From Neoscytalidium dimidiatum (lineage: Eukaryota; Ascomycota; Dothideomycetes; Botryosphaeriales; Botryosphaeriaceae): a DNA stretch of 64,000 nucleotides. Location of the stretch: assembly GCA_037367355.1 (NCBI GenBank), contig CM074699.1, positions 3,472,001 through 3,536,000 of the forward strand. Reading direction: 5' to 3'. A program made the translations under genes and the position numbers. Shown here piece after piece: positions 33,501 to 44,700 of the stretch. Numbering within the stretch: the stretch's first letter is position 1; each line of letters opens with the position of its first letter. The notes beneath the pieces were generated by a model. That model did not search any database. It had not been told where the DNA came from and worked only from the letters and a program-made list of their open reading frames with translations.

Positions 33501-34309
33501 AGCTATTGGTGCTGCCGGCGCGGGTGCGTACGAGTACTCGAAGCATGATGTGGAGAAGGCGGAGAAGGAGCGTCTAAAGGAGGAGAAGAAGCACCAGAAG
33601 GAAGCCGAGAAGGAGGAGAAGAAACACCAGAAGGAAGTCGAGAAGGAAGAGAAGAAGCACCATAAGGAGGCAGAGAAAGAGGAGAAGAAACAGCAAAAAG
33701 AGTTGGAGAAGGAACAGAAGAAGCATGAAAAGGAGGTCGAAAAGGAAGAGAAGAAGAAGCACGGCGGCGGTCTGCTCGGCTTCCTTCACCGCGACAAGGA
33801 TAAGGACAAGGAGAAGGAGGAAGAGAAGGCTGCCGAGCCCGCGACTACCGCCGACAAGCACCACCGCGCTGAGGAGGCTGCCGGTGCTGCTGGTGTCGCT
33901 GGTGCTGGAGCCGCCGCGTACGAGCATCATGAGAACGGCAAGCATGATCGCAACAGGCTCCACAAGGACCCGCCGCCGGAGTACATCCACGCGCACGGTG
34001 ACGAGCATTACGGCACTGATGGCCGTATCGGAGAGGCTGGTGCCGCATCTGGTCCTGAGTAGGTGATCGCGCCCCTGAGTCGCATACATGTAGCTGACGA
34101 TATGATGCAGGAGTACACGCGCCGGAGAGCATAGCGCCATCCAGCCCGGTGAGAAAGAAGGCATCGTCATCGAGCCGCACACCGGCCTGCCCATGAACGT
34201 CGGCAAGTACGGCACGGGTGCTGGTGGCACTGACGGCAACCAGACTATCCATGGTCTTCACAGCCATGGTGCTGAGTCTGAAGTTTCTGGTTCGAATATT
34301 AGTTCCTAA
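30572..34309 (+). CDS. 1153-aa hydrophilic repeat protein with HHYGRDAA modules
   Basis: Five exons: 30572-30594, 30663-30794, 30843-31115, 31224-34058 and 34111-34309. All junctions keep frame: MEKIKDIL joins SPGHKQDAD, HRQTA joins NPRETKSD, and the last intron (GTAGGT donor, GCTGAC branch) avoids the stop that would otherwise follow GAASGPE. Residues 1-385 are Gly/Thr/Ser-rich and disordered. From about 441 there are six modules starting HHYGRDAA followed by a Gly/Ala helix-like stretch (AVAGGxGxxGAGAxY), plus degenerate C-terminal copies. Four shorter motifs around DPRV (SNIANIxDPRVLP) sit between modules. A Lys/Glu run of EKEEKKHQKE repeats (about 915-990) should form a charged single helix or coiled coil. 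The C-terminal exon has GLPMNVGKYGTGAGGTDG. No signal peptide or membrane segment. Its composition resembles LEA/hydrophilin stress proteins, but this is analogy. Confidence 0.82.
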
Positions 34310-34668
34310 GGCAAAGCTTAGAATAGTAGTATTAGTATAAATTAAAAGAATATTAAAAAGACAACACGCCGTATTAAGAAATTATATTAAGAAATAGCGG
34401 ATAGTAGATTAATTGTATAGATGAAATACTTTGATAACTAATAATAATAGTTTAAAAATAGTATTATCTACTCTACTACTTTAGCCTATCGGCTAACCGG
34501 GCTGAGCAAGGCACACGGCTAGCTGTCAGCGCTCGCTAGGGATTAGACGTCGGGGAGCGGCTATCAGAGTGAGATTCCAAATAGCGAAGACGTATGGTTC
34601 ACGCAGCCGTTGCGGCACGCGCGGGCGGCAGCCTACTGATGTCCAAGCTTGCAAAAGCATACCAAAGA
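34310..34668. other. AT-rich convergent spacer
   Basis: The part at 34310-34490 is strikingly AT-rich (TATTAAAAAG-like runs), between two 3' ends. It probably contains poly-A signals for both genes; no coding frame. Confidence 0.45.
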
Positions 34669-36319
34669 CTACCGTATCTCGCCGGGAGTCCTTCTTCGAT
34701 AACTGACAAGAACTTCCGCTTTGCATCTCGCTTGAAGTGCTGAGAATTTCACCCCGTCCCCCGCGCTCGCGGCGTCCCCAAGGTCCCATAACAGCTTTTC
34801 GTACCGCTTCTGCAAATCCATGTCCACGCTCGCAAGCCAGACGAGGAATTCAGTGAGTTCGTTAAGGAGAGAATCTGGTGTAGAATACAAAGTGCTAGAC
34901 CGCGTGGGTTTGGTTGAGCTGGGAGAGGTAACCATAGTAGAGGCGACAGCGCAAGAGGTGGAGCGTGACCCTCTGTACCGGTCTTTGCCAACATGGATCC
35001 GAACTCGTTTCGCACGCGCTTTGAAGAAGTTAGTGTGAGTGAAAGACAGGAGGGAGAGGTAGCTTACGCTTCTGGTTTGCTCTCTCCTCGGCAGGATGAT
35101 TCCCCTTGCGCTTCTTTTCCAGTATTCCTTTATGAACACCGTTCTCATCCGCAGAAAGGGTAACACGCGCTTCGCCTGCGCATGCGCTCACATCCTCTTC
35201 CGTTGCATCACCGTCAAGGCCGAGACATGGTTGAAGCGGAACTTCAGCTTCATCTTCAGGGCCCTCCTGGGACCGCCCGATATCGCCCTTGCTGCCCGTG
35301 TCAACAACCGTCGTCGTATGGTTTTCGGTATGCCGCCGATCCGAAGGCCCACTGTCAAGCTCTGTACCGGAAGGCGTTGACGTTGCTTCCTGGTACTGGG
35401 GTGGCGGTATCTCGAAGGAAGACTCTGTAGCAGCGACTACTTGTTGATGCTGCTGGCGCTGAACCTGCTGCTCTTGTATAGGCGTGGTATGTGTGCTAGG
35501 ACATTCGATCTCTTCAGCGAAAGCACCTGCGTTTGCTTCTCTTCCTGCCGCGCCTTCGCCGTCGTGTTGACAAGTAACAGTAATCGTTGCGTCATTCGGT
35601 TTCTCGTTTCCGTGGAGATCGAAGTTGTCCCAGGCATCCTGCTCTGCCCCATTTCGGTAAAAACTTTCAAAATCGATGCGGTGGTTCATCATTTTCTGCG
35701 CAACGACGGATTCGCATATCTGGCCAAGCAACTGCTTGTGCGGCCCCTTTACGTACCCCGCCGTCGAAAATTGATCTCTGAGCGGGATATATACGTCAAA
35801 CTCCTTGATGCGAGAGAGTGACCGAAGGCGCGTTAGGAGAGTACGGATCTGCTCCGAAGCGGGGATAAGCGGAGAACTGGCTTTTGGCATAATAACTTGA
35901 CCGCAGGTTTTCAACTTGAAACGCAACCGAAAAATGTTTTCTACAGGGCTATAGTTGCCTTTGGTGAGGGCGACCGAAGTGGATTCACAGGGAGATATGT
36001 CCGACATAGGCTGAAGGCTCAAACAGCGGTCATTGCCGTAGTAATCGAACATATCAGCCTGAACGACAAAGTAGAGTGACCTCTGACGACTATTAGTAGA
36101 ATGGTAGTGCCGCTTTACTTTGACGATGAGCTGGAACCATAGTAGTAGTTCAGAGTTTTGTGCGTTCAGGCGGATTGTCATGTTGAAGGAATGATCTGGA
36201 TCATCGCCAAGAAACCTTCGTTCGCCAAGGTCGCCATCTTTCCATTCAGCGAGGACGCACTCAGTAAATAGGTCGGGCATGTTGCCATACGGAACAGTTG
36301 TTGCGTCTATTAGTTGCAT
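34669..36319 (-). CDS. Unknown protein, two exons
   Basis: Exons 36319-35068 and 35018-34669, intron 49 nt (GTAAGC donor, ACTAAC branch), giving 533 aa if the first ATG is used. Another start, MPDLFTECV at 36280, is equally possible because a splice-acceptor-like TATAG directly precedes the first ATG. The N-terminal about 200 residues look folded, alternating hydrophobic and polar residues (LLLWFQLIVKVKRHY, LYFVVQADMFDYYG, FRLRFKLKTCGQV). A Gln-rich linker (QEQQVQRQQHQQ) and an acidic, disordered region follow, then a basic KKRKGNHP segment that may be a nuclear signal. The C-terminus has a helical stretch (LLNELTEFLVWLASVDMDLQKRYEKLLWDLG). No family recognised. The minisatellite lies about 160 bp upstream of its start. 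Confidence 0.65.
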
Positions 36320-36480
36320 CTATATTGTAAATATTAGCGGCAGTTCTTTAACTTCCGAAAATTAGGTACAATGAAAAGCGGAAAACCAAACCCCCGCACT
36401 TTCAGGTGCAGGATGCCCGCCCACCCAGGCTTTGCCGTTCCAGAGCAGCCTTGACTCTGCAGTTTGGCTTCGCTAATGTT

Positions 36481-37047
36481 GCTCGACGTGAGAGACACAC
36501 GGCCTACTCGACGTGAGAGACACACGGCCTACTCGACGTGAGAGACACACGGCCTGCTCGACGTGAGAGACACACGGCCTGCTCGACGTGAGAGACACAC
36601 GGCCTGCTCGACGTGAGAGACACACGGCCTGCTCGACGTGAGAGACACACGGCCTACTCGACGTGAGAGACACACGGCCTGCTCGACGTGAGAGACACAC
36701 GGCCTGCTCGACGTGAGAGACACACGGCCTGCTCGACGTGAGAGACACACGGCCTGCTCGACGTGAGAGACACACGCCTGCTCGACGTGAGAGACACACG
36801 GCCTGCTCGACGTGAGACACACGGCCTACTCGACGTGAGAGACACACGGCCTGCTCGACGTGAGAGACACACGGCCTACTCGACGTGAGAGACACACGGC
36901 CTGCTCGACGTGAGAGACACACGGCCTGCTCGACGTGAGAGACACACGGCCTGCTCGACGTGAGAGACACACGGCCTGCTCGACGTGAGAGACACACGGC
37001 CTGCTCGACGTGAGAGACACACGGCCTACTCGACGTGAGAGACACAG
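36481..37047. repeat. 25-bp minisatellite, about 23 tandem copies
   Basis: The unit is 25 bp, starting GCTCGACGTGAGAGACACAC and ending GGCCT. Copies differ mainly at the first base (G or A before CTCGACG). One copy near 36770 lacks a G and one near 36810 lacks two bases. Because 25 is not a multiple of 3 and the unit lacks stops on the minus strand, all three minus frames appear open across it (up to 190 codons), with a repeated CLSRRAGRVSLTSSRPCVS-like product. These frames are artefacts of the repeat. Near-identical copies point to recent expansion. Confidence 0.95.
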
Positions 37048-38386
37048 CGCCCCAACCAAAGTACCAAACGTTATATTGCCCCTTGAAGGCAAGTGACTCT
37101 CCAGAGAGGCAAAAGTCGCATGGACTTGATGCTTTGATATCAGCCTAGAGAACGCACCAGGGCCACCAATGGAACCCCAGAAGCGATAAGAAACTGCACG
37201 GTCGGGCCATTGTTCACTTGCGGCCGACGAAAGGACAGCAGTGCAACAGCTCCGAACCCGATGCAGCCCAGTCCCGCTAAAAAGGCTATAAGTGTGGATG
37301 GGCTACTCCAGGTAAGCCACACGCCACCACCACCACCCAACCGAGCTTTGACAGTTATCACATAGTCGTCTGAGAGCAGCCCTGACTCAAGAAATTGTAT
37401 GTCGTGGTAGGAAGGGAAGAGGAAAACGAAGAATCAACCGACATCGAGCTAGAAAATGTCGTTGCGAGGGAGGAAGCGCATCTGAGTCTGAATTCAAAAA
37501 CGAGTTAGCGTTATATAGGAGCTGATGAAGATCCGTGTTGAGCTGTGGAGAGTAACACAGCTGCGATGCGGTGGGACGGTCGCATGGGCGCAAAGGAGAT
37601 GGAGGAAGCAGGACGAAAGACTGTTTATAAATCACTTTGAAAGATTATTTACGTGAGTATATAGAGCACTGACAGATTGGAATGTAGTTGTGCGGATTGC
37701 GATGTCGGTGTTCCCTTGAGATGGCTGGGGAGAAGTCGGCGCCTTGATCCTAGCACCAAGACCGTGCAGGTTATCAGAATGGTGCAAAGTGCTGTAGTAA
37801 GAGTGTGCGCAAATGGGCGCTATTGTTGGGAAAAGCTGACGAAGGTAAGTAAAAGATGGGCGAGGTTGGTGAGTAGGCGGCGTGCGGTGGAGCGGAGAAA
37901 AGCGGATGGCCGGGTGCGGCTGCTGACAGAAGCGTAACGTAACGTGGTGACACGTGTCAAGGGTACTAAAGTAGTTTAGCGGGAGCTATCAGCGCACAGA
38001 GGTTGACGCAGCGCACCCCGAAGATCGGTGTGAGGACTCTGAACCAAGGCCTCCCTGCTACTTACATGCGAGGAGCCGTCGGCTCCCATACGTAGTCCTA
38101 GCGCAGCCTATACAGATTACGTAAGCTTGCTTACCGCTTACTGTGAGCACGTCTGGTGTAGCAAGCAGGGAGCCTTCAAAGAGTAGTATTCTCAGGTGCG
38201 AATCGTTGGGTGAGAAAGGGGCTCGCCCGGAGTCGCGCGGATATAGTATAGGTTACGTATATAAAGCACGTAACCCGCAGGCGAATAGTATGCGGGCAGT
38301 ATGTAAACAGCGCACTATCTACGTGCCCCAGATACTTTTATAAACTTATAGTAATTACTAAGCTAAACTATTGTAGTGCCGACCCC
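37048..38386. other. Intergenic, no firm gene
   Basis: Between the minisatellite and the mucin-like gene. A minus-strand frame at 37140-37361 contains one hydrophobic stretch (LIAFLAGLGCIGFGAVALL) that could be a membrane helix, and an unspliced upstream exon may exist, but I could not build a model with an ATG. The part 37930-38330 contains TAACGTAACGT-like repeats and looks like decayed repeat DNA. Confidence 0.35.
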
Positions 38387-40920
38387 TTATACACCCCCTT
38401 CGCACATCACGTTAAAAGTCTTCGGGATGCCCATAACATCAAAGTCCTTGTCAAGGGTATCCCTCAAGGTATCCGCAATGCCTCGTATCAGCCCACAGTC
38501 CATCTTGCCAATGTCATTGGGCGCTATCGACTCGTCGTCGAACCCCAGCACAACGCTGATCCAGGATGAGCGGGGTTGTTTCTGCAACTGCCACAGCGGG
38601 TTGGTGTATTGGATGCTGGCCGACGAGGCCGTGTAGCAGAAGTACTCTCCGTCTTCTTCGTGGCAGTCGCTTCCCGTAGCCGCCTCCTGCAGCGTGAGCG
38701 CAATGCCCTTGATCAAAGCTTGGCGGAGGGTGTCCAGACGGTAATTGCTGCCTTTGACGCGCATGGTCAGTTTGTTCTCGCACTTCGTGTCCAAGCAACC
38801 GATGATGGCACGCTTATCGCTGCAGCTGGTGTCCTCTGTCGGCGCCGTGGCTTCTGGGCAGGCGGATGCGAGGGCATGCGAGATTGTTGTGTAGAGCGCG
38901 GAGCCGGTGAGCACTCCACCAACATAGGCTGGCTGGGTGGAAGCGAAGACAGTGACCCCAGCAGTGGGGTTTCCGAGCTGGGGCAGTGTGGTCGGTGGCT
39001 TGGTGGTTGACGGGCTTTTAGAAGAGGTTTTAGAAGAGTTTTTGGATGAGGTTTTGGACGTGGTACTCGAAGTGGTGGTCGACGTTGAGGAAGACGTAGT
39101 AGTTGATTGTTTTGGCGTACAAGTCTTTGCCTTTGACGTTATCGGCTTGACCCTTGTAGTGCAGCCCCTGGGCCTTATCGACGGGGTAACTCCGTTATTG
39201 GAAGGATTGGCTGTAGTAATGGAAGGACTTCCTGTAGTTACGGAAGGTTCAACACTGATGCTAGTGGCGGTTGGACTCCCGCCACTGCCAGTGCCAGATG
39301 GACCACTGTTATCTGTGCCAGATGGGCCGCCATTGCCCGTGCCAGATGGACCGCCCACGCCGGTCGGATGCGGACCGCTGATTCCTGTAATATGGATGTT
39401 GGGCATACACGCCCACGGCCATGGTATTTCGATACAACCGAGGATCGGGACTGGTATGCATGTCATGCATGGCGGGTCATCGGGTTTGGTCTTGGTAGCG
39501 TCAGGGCCGCCCTTCGTGCCTTTGATTGCAACAACATCTGTCTCATAGCTATCAGACGTCACCTTCAGGGCGAGACACGTCTCCGTCGCGTCCTCGGATT
39601 TACTTGGTAAATGGACATCCGTTACCGTCACAAAAAGGCAGGTGTCTTTCGAGCCATCAAACGTGAAGATGCCGTACAACTTTGTTACCACATCACACTG
39701 ATTCGTGGTGGCATCAAACGTCATTGTTGGATTGCTTATGTACGTGTTTGTCGAGCGGCAAGACGTCTGCGTAACGGCGTGAGTCGTGATAGCTGTCTCT
39801 GTAATGCCTCCAACAGAATTCGATGGTATTATGCTGGTCGAGGAAGTCACTGAGGCCGAGATGCTGCTCGGAGTGGGGAGTACGGATGGTACGGTCGAGA
39901 CAGAGGCGCTGGTTGAGGCAGAGATGCTTTCTGATGCAGAACTGTTACTTTGAGTCCACCATACGCTTGAAGATGATACGACACTCCAAGTAGATACAAC
40001 TTCCGTACTGGAAATCATGCTTGATGTTGACTTGATGCTCGACGTAGAGGTGGTGCTCAAAGAGGGAATGATAGTCTGAAGGGCGCTCCAGCTTGGCACG
40101 CTAAGAGTGATGGAAATAGAGCTGCTGCTGGGTGCGGAGGTCGTGGTGAATAAAGAGCTACCACTCGAGACAAAGGCAGAAGTTGAAGTAGACCTGCTGC
40201 TCGAGGCCAATAAAGTAGTCGAGAGAGAGATATTGCTTTCTGAGAGAGTAGTGGGCGAGATAGAGCTGCTGGTAGTGGCTGACGTAGTAGACGTGGCGGA
40301 GCCACTGTTTGAAGATGAGCTGGCAGTGTTCGAAGTGCTGCTTTTCGTTACAGAAGAAGTGGTGGTAGCCATGGAACTGCTGGTCGAGGACGAACTCGTG
40401 ACAGACTGCGAAACACTAGAGACCGTACTCGATACAGAACTACTGTTCTGAGTCGTCGGGACGGTGGAGATTGAGCTGCTGATCTGAGGAGAGATGATGG
40501 TGGTCGAGCTGCTGCCTACAGAAGGGGAGAGCGTGATAGAAACAACGCTGCTGCTATCAACCCCGGAAAGCGAGCTGATGGAGCTGGTTGAAGTTTCGGC
40601 AACGGAGACGTTGTACCACGAAGTAGACCAGAAAGTGAATAGCCCAGTTGGGTAGCAACTGGGTGTACCATTGTCGGTGAAGCAGACAGGACGGTCGGAT
40701 GGGCAGCAGGAAAACGAAGGGTCAGTTTGAGTAGCATTCTGGCACTGGGCCGCGTTCACATCTCGGCAAGCTGTAGCAGCACTGCTTGAGCTATTCAGTG
40801 TATGTATCTATACGGCGTAGATGAAGCAACTGACCTGGTGATCTCGGCGCCTTCAACAGGCGAGGCCGTGAAGGAAAGAAAGTAGAAGAAGGCCATAAAG
40901 GCCAGTGCGAGAGAGCGCAT
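38387..40920 (-). CDS. Secreted mucin-like Ser/Thr-rich protein with cysteine-bearing domains
   Basis: Two exons: 40920-40835 and 40781-38387, giving 826 aa. The intron (53 nt, GTCAGT donor) joins EGAEIT to SAATACRDV in frame. A signal peptide (MRSLALAFMAFFYFLSF) is followed by a small Cys-rich segment (CRDV, QCQNAT, SCCPSDRPVC, PSCYPTG). A Ser/Thr-rich stalk (about 90-355), a likely O-glycosylation zone, comes next. A central Cys-containing domain (about 360-500) is followed by GPSGT repeats, a second Ser/Thr/Lys linker (SKTSSKNSSK), and a folded C-terminal about 180 residues with several Cys (CSDKRAIIGCLDTKCENK, GSDCHEEDGEYFCYT, KMDCGLIRGIAD). There is no clear GPI signal or membrane helix, so it is probably released or wall-associated. 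I recognise no catalytic motif; an adhesin or cell-wall role is a guess from composition. Confidence 0.8.
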
Positions 40921-41707
40921 GCTGTACGTATTGCAATTGTGGAGTGTGGAAAAGAGCGAGGGCAATGTGCGCTGAAAGAGTGAGTGTGCGGTGGAGAAGT
41001 TAACACGCGCAAAGGAGAACTTGTTTAAGTACCCTCTAGCAGTGTACCGCTAAGGTGCCGATGTTTATCCCGCACCGTGAGGAAAGGACCAGGGTGGAGT
41101 GGGTGGTGACAGACATAGTGACTGCCTTTAGACAATAACGGCGATGATTCCAACGGCACCGCGCATTTTGAAAAGGGCAGCCACTACCGGGTGTCCAGCA
41201 TGGCGGTCACGCCTGGGTTTCTCCGGTTCCCTTCGATTTGCTCGCAAGTCTAAATTCAGGCGGAGGGCAGCGGGATCCTGAAATATGCCGGTGTATACAG
41301 CATGACGCACTCGACAACTCGAAAAGAGCATATCATTATCTATTAAACCCGCAGATTGTCAGCCAATATCTTGTGCCGAAGGTTTCAGAGATATACATAT
41401 TTGGAGAGGAAGGGGGAAAGGGGAAAAGCACTCTCCACTTCATCGTCACGACTCCGAATTCTGAGCATGTATTTCTTTTCGGTCTTCCAGAACATCCACA
41501 TTATGAATGAAACATTTTTGTCTTTCTACCGTGAGAAGCAAACCAGAATGAAAGGGAATTTGATAACATAAAAAAACAAATGAAAATAAACTCCATATCC
41601 TATATGCATCATCAGGGCCACCCGTCGCCGCAAACATTTACTCCGCTCTCCCCCTCCTTATCCCAAAATGACGACACGAATTTTCCCGTATCAACCAAAC
41701 CTCCCCA
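40921..41707. other. Spacer between mucin-like gene promoter and LHS1 3' end
   Basis: Promoter side of the mucin-like gene and 3' side of LHS1 (both on the minus strand). Small frames only; nothing called. Confidence 0.4.
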
Positions 41708-44700
41708 TCACAACTCCGAATGCTCAGGCGTCTGTTTCTCCTCCTTCTTTTCCTCTTGCCCCTCCTCCTTACTCTCCTCCTTCTCGGCCTTCTCGGCCTT
41801 CTCGGCCTTCTTGTCCTTCTTCCCGCCCTTCTTCCCACCCTTCTTGTTGCCGCCCCCGCTCTTCTTGCCCCCCGACTTCTTCTCCTTACCGCCGCCCCCG
41901 CTCGGCATCCTGATCTTCCGCTGCAGCAGCTCCAACGCCACGTCGTTCAGCTCCTTGGCCTTCCGCTCCAGCTCCTTGCTTGACACGGCCGCGTCGTCCG
42001 TGTCAGCGCGCTTGTCCTGCTCCGCTAGCTTCTCGTTCAGCCACTTGCTCGCGTCGTCGAACGCCTTGGTCAGCTCGTCCAGGTCGGCCTGCGTGTAGGG
42101 GGAGAGGAAGCTGGGCGGTGGCTGCTCGGTGGGCTGGGCGTCTTCGGCCGCGCTGGACGAGCTGGGGTAGTCTTCCTCGAGCTCGGCCAAGGGGTCGGCT
42201 TCCCCCGATTCTTCAGGAGCAGGAGTAGATGATGATGAAGAAGCAGAAGAAGAAGAGGATGCAGACGCGGCAGCGGCGGCGGAGGAAGAGCTAGCCTCGG
42301 CGGCCTTCTCGATTGTGTCCTTGACGATCTTGATCATGCTTTCCGTCTGGCCCAGCGCGTCCTTGACCTTCTTGATGGCCTCGGGCCGCTTGCGCGCCTC
42401 GTCCCTCCGGGTGACGATGGGGTCGATGAGGGACTTGAGATCCGCGTGCTTGGCCTTAAGCGTCTTCTCCTCGGCGTCGGATCCGTCGCCGTAGAGCCAT
42501 TCGCTGACCTCGTGTAGCTTGGTCTCGATCTCCTTGCGCTGGACCTCGGTGGACACGGCGACGAAGCCCTCATCCTCGAGGAGGTCGCGGGACCGGTAAG
42601 TGAAAGCCTCGAGCTCGTTGAGCGCCGCCTCACGGGCGAGACGGGCCCTGTCGGAAGCGTCGAAAGCGGCCAAGCTATTCTTCGTTAGTAACCTATTCGA
42701 GATACCATTAACAGAGATGACATACCGATCCTTCATACGCTTCATCTCCTCCTTCGAGACCTTCTCAAACCCCTCACGGGAGGTGCTGAAGCGGATACCG
42801 CTAGTAACAGTTTTCTTCTTAGGAACCTTAGCCTCTGCAGACTCCGTAGCCTTGGCATCCTCAGATGTCGACGATCCGGAGGCCGAAGTGGAGGACGAGG
42901 AAGTGTCGGGCTGGACGGTCTCGGTCGTCTCATCAGCAGCAGCTTCGCCGTCCTCCTTCAGAGGCTCCTGCTTGCCGTCCTTGGAACCGAACCCGAAGAA
43001 GTCCTTCACGCCATCAACGACACCACCCTTCTTCTCCGTCTCCTCAACCTCGCAGCTAGCTTCGGCCTTGACGATCTCCGGAAGACCGGTGGTGGGGTCG
43101 AGCTTGATCGAGAACTTGGTGTTGATATCCTCGCGCTCGCAGCCCTCCTTGTCGATCAGATTGGTGACGACCGCGGTGAGGTTTCCGGTGCGCACGCTCA
43201 AGATGGGCTGCTCGGTAGCCTCGTCGATCTGCTGGTGGAGCGAGAACTCGAAGTCTCCGAGCATCTTGAACGGCATCTCCTTGACGGTGCCCTGGCGCGA
43301 CGTGGCGGAGAAGAGCTTCTGGTTGCGCTCCTTCAGGTTCCACATGTACTTCATGGTCACGGGGTAGTTAGCAGTATCGCTATCGCGGATTTCCTTGACG
43401 CGGAAGCTGGGGGAGAGACCAGCACCCTTGAAAGCCGCACCGAATACGGCGGCCTCGTCGGCGTTGACGTTGCTGCGAAGCTTCGAAGCATCGCCTGCAA
43501 GTCCCTCCAGCGTCTTCTGAACGAAGGGAGTGCGCACGGCACCACCGTGGAGGATGACGGAGTCCAGATCGGCGAAAGTCAGACCAGCGGCCTCAAGAGC
43601 GCGCTTGACGGGGCCCTCAACACGGGCCGCGTGTGCGGCCGCCAGCTCCTCGAACCTCGAGCGGGAGATCTTGTACCTGAAATCCACATCCTGGTACAGG
43701 CCCTCCCAGCTGGCGCTCGACTCCTGGTTGGCGCTGAGCACCTGGCGGACCTTCTCGACGTCCTTCCACAGCTTCGCCATCGTCCGGCCGTGCTTCTTGA
43801 CGTCCTCGGACTGCACGCCGACCTTCTTCGCCTCGGCGTTCTCCACGAACTGGCTGATGATGTCGTCGATGATCAGCTCGTTGAGCGCATCGCCTCCCAG
43901 GCTCTTGTCCCAGCCCGACCCCAAAACCTGCACCTCCTGCACCGTCTTGTTGAAGCGGCCCACATCCTTGACCGTCCTGCCCTGGAACCGCAGGACCGTC
44001 GCCGTCGTCGAGCCCGCGCCCATGTCGAACACCAGGTGGTTCTCGGGCTTCCCGCCCTCGCTGACGCTGGGGAAAGTCCTGGTGGTGGCGTAGTTCAGGC
44101 CGACGGCGACGCCGTCGCTGACCAGCGCCAGGACCTTCAGGCCGGCCAGCTCGGCGGCCAGCTCGACGGCGCGCTTCTCGGCGGCCGTGTAGAAGGGCGG
44201 CACCGTGATGACCGCGTCCGTGATGCGCGTCCCCGCGCCCGCCATCGTCTCGGCGTTCTCGCGCAGGTTCTGCAGCTCCATCGCCAGCAGCTCCTCGACG
44301 CCGAACGGCCGCGCGCCCGCCGACGTCTCGAAGCTCGGGCTCCGGAAGCCGACCGTGTCGCGGCCCTCCACGCCCACCATGTCCAGCGCCGGGTGCAGCT
44401 TCTGGTACTCCTGCACCGCCGCCGCGGCGCTTCCGTCCGCAAAGCGCTGGCCCAACAGAGGCTTTAGGTTCGGGTAGACGTCGCCGGGGAAGCGGGCGGA
44501 CAGGGCCAGGGCGTCGCCGCCGTAGGCGCGCTCGGGGAAGGCGGGGCCATCGGCGGGCAGCGGGGTGCGGGGGGTCTTGAACGCGACGGCGGCGGCCTCC
44601 TTGCGCTTCGAATCCTTCGACAGCACGATCTCCAGCGGGATGCCGGGCTTGACCAGCGCGCCCTTCAGGTACGAGGTGCCCAGGTCGATGCCCAGCACGG

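Noticed and set aside
33574..34239. 221-codon Leu-rich minus-strand frame that looks membrane-like
   Set aside because: Complement of the AAG/GAG-rich Lys/Glu helix of the HHYGRDAA gene, which reads as Leu on the other strand.
36473..37045. 190-codon minus-strand frame through the minisatellite
   Set aside because: A 25-bp unit lacking stops opens all three minus frames by repetition; not a gene.
43235..44467. 410-codon plus-strand frame opposite LHS1
   Set aside because: Antisense shadow of the Hsp70 ATPase-domain exon.
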